Of a stretch of DNA of 64,000 bases, positions 59,281 through 64,000 are shown piece by piece. The notes beneath the pieces were generated by a model. That model was not told where the DNA came from. It made no database searches and was given only the letters and a program-made list of their open reading frames with translations. The stretch covers positions 5,580,001 through 5,644,000 of the forward strand of contig CM082591.2 in NCBI GenBank assembly GCA_040954595.2. The letters run 5' to 3'. Position 1 is the first letter of the stretch. Every line of letters begins with the position of its first letter. The position numbers and the translations under genes are program-made. This stretch comes from Balanoglossus misakiensis. Its lineage: Eukaryota > Hemichordata.

Positions 59281-59689
59281 TAGGCATGTTAACACGTTAT
59301 AGGAATGAAAATATTATCACAAGTTACAGCCTTTGAGTCATTTCTTGAAGCAACCCCACTTTACATTCCATATCTTATTTCCCTGTTAATAGCAACATGC
59401 TCAATAATGCATCAATTATTCTTAGATGGAGATATTAAAAACAGATGTCGCGAATTCTCATTTTGGTTCTCTTCCATTTTAGTTCACCATATCTGGATGA
59501 CATGGGCGATCCTTCAACAGGCTCTTATATTTGAACATTAATCCTATAGTTTGATGGATGAGGCGGTGTTTTCCTTACGAATTTCTGATAGAGCAAAGTA
59601 ATGCAAATGAATGCTTAACAATCATTTGCATTAGTATATTGTTATGGAATTGCCATTCCATGTGATTTATTATTTTGGCAGGGTGTTTT

Positions 59690-60640
59690 TGTATGGTTTC
59701 GCTTGCGTGGTAGTGATGCCATGGTGACCGTTACTGGGCTGACCTTTATGTCTGACCAGCAACGGTTGGAGGGGTTTCCCCATCTCGCCCTTAGTGATGC
59801 ACCAATCAGAAGTGCGTTCTGGGTCACGCGATTAGTCTGTCTACGTGTACAATGTACTTGGAGAGAATTAGCATGGATCTGTTGGAGAAGGAGCGTGAAG
59901 CTTCGGCTCTGTGCAACTTTTCCTGCTTAGTGCTGTTTTATCCAACCGGACAGCCAGCCCCGGGTCACCGACCGCGAGATGTAAAACGTGTTTACCTTAG
60001 CAGCTCGGTGTGGGCCGATATTTTCGTCAAGACGCGTACTTTCCGGCGAGTTCCGACCGCCGTGTCTAGAGACAGGGCTGTTTGTGAGAGGCTCGCGCGG
60101 CTGGGTCCGCCCAACCAGTTTTCAGAGCTTGACCGTTCGGGTTTCCATCACAATTGGTGGCATCTGCGGGATTGTTAGGGCAACTTTGGTTCAGTAGCCC
60201 CTTTCGAATATTCGCCTTGAAGGTCTAGTTTGGTCGATGAATGTAGTTTCTTGAGAACCGTTCGTTGTATTTTTGTGTGCAAAAGAGGCCACAAGAGTTT
60301 GGGGGTGTGTTGAACTCTGGGCACCGTACTCCTCACGGGATCTGTTAACGCAGGTCAGCGCAACACATTCCCTCAGGCTTTTGTATCGCCTTCTTTTGCT
60401 GTGTTTTGAGGGCCCGGCCATACAGTGTTCATTTAGGCATACGTCGTCCGACCAGATGTATCTCTGTGTCGACGGCCCGATTTGAGAAAGCATTATGTCT
60501 GGTAAATTGTATGATGGCTACTTATTTGGGGGCCCGGGTTTGGGGATTCGAATTCGCTTGCTGTGGAAACGCAGCTGTTCCGCCGGAGGGGATAATATGC
60601 TAATTACCCGGCGGACAGCTGCGGACCAACTCCCATACTA
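59690..60640. promoter_or_regulatory. CpG-rich island, possible promoter
   Basis: The GC- and CpG-richest stretch of the right third of the window (CGCGCGGCTGGGTCCGCC, CACCGACCGCGAG, GGGGGCCCGGG). Open frames here, such as 59852-60178, are expected from the composition and match no family I know. A segment at 60073-60165 recurs in shortened form at 61012-61110. Contains the hairpin at 60571-60622. Confidence 0.35.
60571..60622. repeat. GC-rich hairpin
   Basis: GCAGCTGTTCCGCCGG and CCGGCGGACAGCTGC are inverted repeats (15 pairs, one bulged T) around a ~20-nt AT-rich loop. Could be a terminator-like or foldback structure. Confidence 0.75.
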
Positions 60641-61186
60641 AATTGGAAGATTGAGCGGCCCACTGGTTCGCAAGATTTGAATGGCAAAATTAAAAGTAAA
60701 CTAACTGGACATGATTCAATATAACGACCTGTACCAGCCTGAACTCAAATTATTTCTGGTCCCAAAACGCCTTTCGTTAAGAAATTCACTGTCTGTCAAG
60801 GAGCACACAAAATATCACTCCGGCAGCGAACTTTGACCCTCACTCACCAACAGCTTGCGAGGTCCTCATTAGCATATTATTATCAGTCGCTTCCAGCAGG
60901 TTGTGCTTGAGTTTCTCAATGACCTTTGTGCAATTCTAGGTCAATGGTTTGGCATTACACACATGCACGATGTTTATAGACTTTCAGTGAAAACAATTGT
61001 ACATGGTGGAATCCAGTCTCGGCTGTTTGTGAGAGGCTTGCACAGGTCCGCCTATATACGCGCTACCTGTTTTCAGAGGTGGCGCATTGGGGTTTCCATC
61101 ACAACATCACATGCTAATGCATTTCCAAATGCACTGTTTTTACCCTATTTTGGAAATTTTGTCACAGGGTTCAACCTGGCTAGTTT

Positions 61187-61450
61187 TTAGGTCCCATGTT
61201 GGTATATATAAATATCATGGGACCTTATGGAATCAGTTGCGTCTGTATGTATGTATGTATGTTTGTATGTCTGTCCACATCAAAAACTTGAAAACTGCTA
61301 GGCATATCACCTCAATACTTGGTTTGCAGATGCAAGCTGGGCTGTAGATGGGAGTTTGTTCAAATGAATTGTCATAACCCAAAATATGCAAATTAGCTGG
61401 GAAAATTTGAAACTGAACAACTACTGGTTATATTGATTTGAAAATTGGTA
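61187..61450 (+). repeat. Dispersed repeat, copy 1 (AGGTCCCAT...ATGGGACCT type)
   Basis: An AGGTCCCATG ... CATGGGACCT hairpin is followed by GTCTGTATGTATG, CACATCAAAAACTTGAAAAC, GCAGATGCAAGCTGGGCTGT and AATATGCAAATTAGCTGG. Copy 2 is at 61885-62170. Confidence 0.8.
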
Positions 61451-61884
61451 TGCATATACCTCATTTTAACCTGTATGATTTGAGCTAAAAGTGAAATTTC
61501 TATTTTTATGCATTTTTTTGTCTTTTTCAAAATTATTGGTAAAAAATCTATTCTGGAATTGATCAGTCGACTTCTTTAAAATTTAGTTTAGAGCTTCATT
61601 ATATAGATGATCTGAGTTAGCATAGTTTAGTTTAAATTGTTGCCAAATTTGCATATTTATAATTTTGGAGCAATTTTTCTCATTTTAATTGATTTTTTCT
61701 CTCTCTATAACTGCTTGTCAGATTGCTTTTAAATTTGGTAGGCATGTTCCTAGGGATACTCCAAGTAAGATTTGCATGTATGTTTTACAAATCAAGAATT
61801 CAATTCAAAACTCTTTCTCCGAACCTCTACCCCCTTTGCTTTGAAATTTGAATTGAAGTTTCCTGTATGAGTTGTTGTGATGAT

Positions 61885-62170
61885 TAGGTCCCATTGGTAT
61901 AGGCCTATATACCATGGGACCTTATGGGATCGGTTGCGTCTGTATGGATGTATGGATGTATGTATGTCTGTATGTCCGTCCACATCAAAAACTTGAAAAC
62001 CGCTGCGTGTATCACCTTGATATTTGGTGTGCAGATGCAGGCTGGGCTGTAGATGAGAGTTTGTTCAAATGAAGGTGTCATCGCCAAAAATATGCAAATT
62101 AGCTGGAAAAATGTGAATTTGGTCAAAACTCAGTAACTCAAGAAGTACTGGTCAGATTGCTTTGCAAAGT
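61885..62170 (+). repeat. Dispersed repeat, copy 2
   Basis: Same ordered blocks as 61187-61450: AGGTCCCATT ... CCATGGGACCTT, then CGTCCACATCAAAAACTTGA, AGCTGG. The two copies are 700 bp apart in direct orientation. Confidence 0.8.
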
Positions 62171-62269
62171 GGTATTTACTTTATTGAGTTGTTTTAATTA
62201 GGCAGGAACTCCCTTCTGTGTTTCATATAAACACAGCAAATTCCTGAATGATTACATAACTGGCCAAGT

Positions 62270-62467
62270 TTTATAGAGGCCAGCTGTTCTATTTAGTGTA
62301 TGTACAGTACATATGCCATTGGCAGCTTATGGGTCAGTCAGTGTTTGCCCATTGATATCTCTCTATGTGTGTGTGTGTGTCTGTATATGGCCATGTACTC
62401 CGGTGTAGACTTTTTCTTGTGTAATAACTCAATGGGACCGCCGTGTCCTTGACGCGATTTTTTAGAA
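62270..62467 (+). repeat. Direct duplication, copy 1
   Basis: CCAGCTGTTCTATTT, GCAGCTTATGGGTCAGTCAG, a (TG)n tract and TGGGACCGCCGTGTCCTTGA occur in the same order at 62795-62968. Confidence 0.85.
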
Positions 62468-62794
62468 ATCCGATGAATGTGTCAATGTTTTGTGAAGGCA
62501 ATATCTTGTAGTTTGGGGCATATTTTTTTTTTTTAATTTTGATAAAAATGTCTTTCTCTGAAAGTGTATGGTTTATTACTTAAAAATTTGAATTGTTAGT
62601 TAATGAGATTGGCTTCTTTAGAATTATAATGGAATCAAATCATACTTAATTCAGAACTTTTATATTTTGTAGGATATTTTGTCTTGTACCACAAAAAAAT
62701 TACCAGTCCATAATTCATTGTAATAAAAGAAGAACCCCTACTGAGTTTTGTACAAATAGCAAATTTCTGCATGTTTACGGTAAACAACTGGCTA

Positions 62795-62968
62795 ACTGTT
62801 AAAGAGACCAGCTGTTCTATTTGGTTTACCCATTGGCAGCTTATGGGTCAGTCAGTGTTTGCCCGTTGATCTCTCTATGTGTGTGTGTGTGTCTGTATAT
62901 GTACTCTGGTATAGACTTCTTGTGTAATGCCTAAATGGGACCACCGTGTCCTTGACGCAATTTTTTCC
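62795..62968 (+). repeat. Direct duplication, copy 2
   Basis: Counterpart of 62270-62467 with small deletions; unit spacing about 525 bp. Confidence 0.85.
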
Positions 62969-63300
62969 CCCACGTCCCGCCGGAGGGAAACACTGACTGG
63001 TCCCTTGTGGCTAACGTGCCAGTCACTGGTCGCCATCTTCGTTGATGAGACAATGCATTCCTCATTGACAGAAAAGAATAATGAATGCAACCTCCATCTC
63101 AGTAATTGTCGCTCTCTTCAAATTCTAGTGTCAGTAAAGGAGGCCACGGGATATCATAAGGACCTTGATCAGTCTAGTTATAAGACTCTCTTTGTTGGCA
63201 AATTTAGAAAGACAAGTGTGTAATACCACAGGGAGCGCCCCTCCTTGTTCTTACACTAGTGTATTGAATGTGTTTTGTTATGGATTGATAAAATAAACAG
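62969..63300 (+). other. Unrecognised ORF tail with poly(A)-like signal
   Basis: The last ~50 codons of an open frame ending at 63223 (after a CATTGACAG acceptor-like site at about 63070) have an ordinary residue mix. AATAAA occurs at about 63291. No domain recognised; it could be a terminal exon or repeat-derived. Confidence 0.2.
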
Positions 63301-63742
63301 AAAAAATATTTATTTGCTTGTTTGTTTGTTTACAAAAAAAAAATGTTTGCTTATTTGTTGTTATTAGACTATGGTTTATTCAACGGTTAGTCTATGATAT
63401 AGGGAGTGATGATTAGGGGTAAAGTGACCCTAACTGTTGAATATACCTGACCTGTTAATAAACAAACAAATATATAAATAAATATATAAACAGACAACGT
63501 GACCATAATTGAAAAAATAACACATACATTGTTCTTGTTTTATTTTATTAATCAATAACAACACAAACTCAATACGAACAAGGGGGTGAGAGCCCCCTGT
63601 GATAATACCACCAGCATAGCTTGAAACATTCCGCTAAAACCACTACAGGGATGAGTAAAACTTACAGGCAACACGCTCCTGTTAGCTAGGTGTTGGTGTG
63701 CTCAAAACATCACTGTATTGCTAGTGTCGCTCTTGATTACAG

Positions 63743-63928
63743 TGCAGTTACCAAAGCAAAGCAAGGGATGGAATTCGAAGCAGGCAAGATTTCAAAAGAA
63801 CCCAGATCAATGCATAGCCTACATGAACGTGAGACATTGTGTTTTAAAGATCTAAAATTAGCTGATGACTTGGTCTCAGAGCTGAAGGCATCTCCTAATG
63901 GCAAAATTAAAGTAGTCGTCGGGCCTTG
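63743..63928 (+). CDS. Candidate internal exon, product unknown
   Basis: An open stretch of about 61 codons bounded by an acceptor-like TTGATTACAG (ends 63742) and a donor-like CCTTG|GTAAAA (after 63928). The peptide is hydrophilic and mixed (for example ETLCFKDLKLADDLVSELKA), unlike repeat-derived ORFs in this window. No recognised family and no partner exons, so confidence is low. Confidence 0.25.
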
Positions 63929-64000
63929 GTAAAATAACACTACATGTAGCCGAACTAGCTTTAATGACATAAACGGTTTTGTAAACGGTATGTCGTGACT

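Noticed and set aside
1-64000. CRISPR arrays, bacterial operons, tRNA genes
   Set aside because: No spaced direct repeats with unique spacers, no ribosome-binding-site-led gene clusters, and no cloverleaf with a GTTCGAAT box that I could support. Repeats are microsatellites and MITEs.

Overview
The window is animal nuclear DNA. It has spliced genes with GT-AG introns, AATAAA signals and very dense small transposons and microsatellites. A TRIM-NHL gene, an SLC45A3-like transporter and a GCC1 golgin, all in AT-rich, MITE-rich sequence, suggest a marine invertebrate. A hemichordate- or cephalochordate-like deuterostome is my best guess, but a lophotrochozoan is not excluded. I cannot name the species. 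No bacterial, viral or CRISPR-type locus is visible.

Layout. 1-2085 (-): an intronless TRIM-NHL ubiquitin-ligase gene that runs off the left edge. 5491-7495 (+): a small four-coding-exon gene for a predicted secreted 70-residue protein with six cysteines in the mature part; I do not recognise the family. 10153-21127 (-): the complete GCC1 (GRIP and coiled-coil golgin) gene, rebuilt here as 18 phase-consistent coding exons encoding about 758 residues. 21128-21769: likely shared promoter between GCC1 and the next gene. 25096-32617 (+): a complete three-coding-exon SLC45A3-like sugar transporter of 546 residues, whose first coding exon is strikingly GC-rich. From 33 kb to the right edge I find no convincing complete gene. 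This part holds microsatellites, foldback elements, LINE remnants, two CpG-rich promoter-like stretches (about 53.2 and 59.7-60.6 kb) and one weak candidate exon near the right edge.

Mobile DNA. Most of the non-coding sequence that can be classified consists of short non-autonomous elements ending in TTAA, as piggyBac-type elements do. They include a ~350-bp almost fully palindromic family (ten copies), a ~93-bp family (seven copies), a ~310-bp family (three), a ~185-bp family (three) and a ~355-bp family (two full copies plus fragments), besides several single elements. They lie in introns and intergenic DNA, never in the coding exons I assigned. No transposase is in the window. A second type with a TACTGTAAAAC end and a third with a TACAGTCRAACCT end are also present.

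How the genes relate: GCC1 (trans-Golgi tethering) and the SLC45 transporter are head-to-head neighbours, but nothing in the sequence links their functions. The most novel items are the six-cysteine secreted peptide gene, the composition break inside one SLC45 exon, the palindromic TTAA family with copies broken at the hairpin centre, and the double hairpin at 39.37-39.66 kb.
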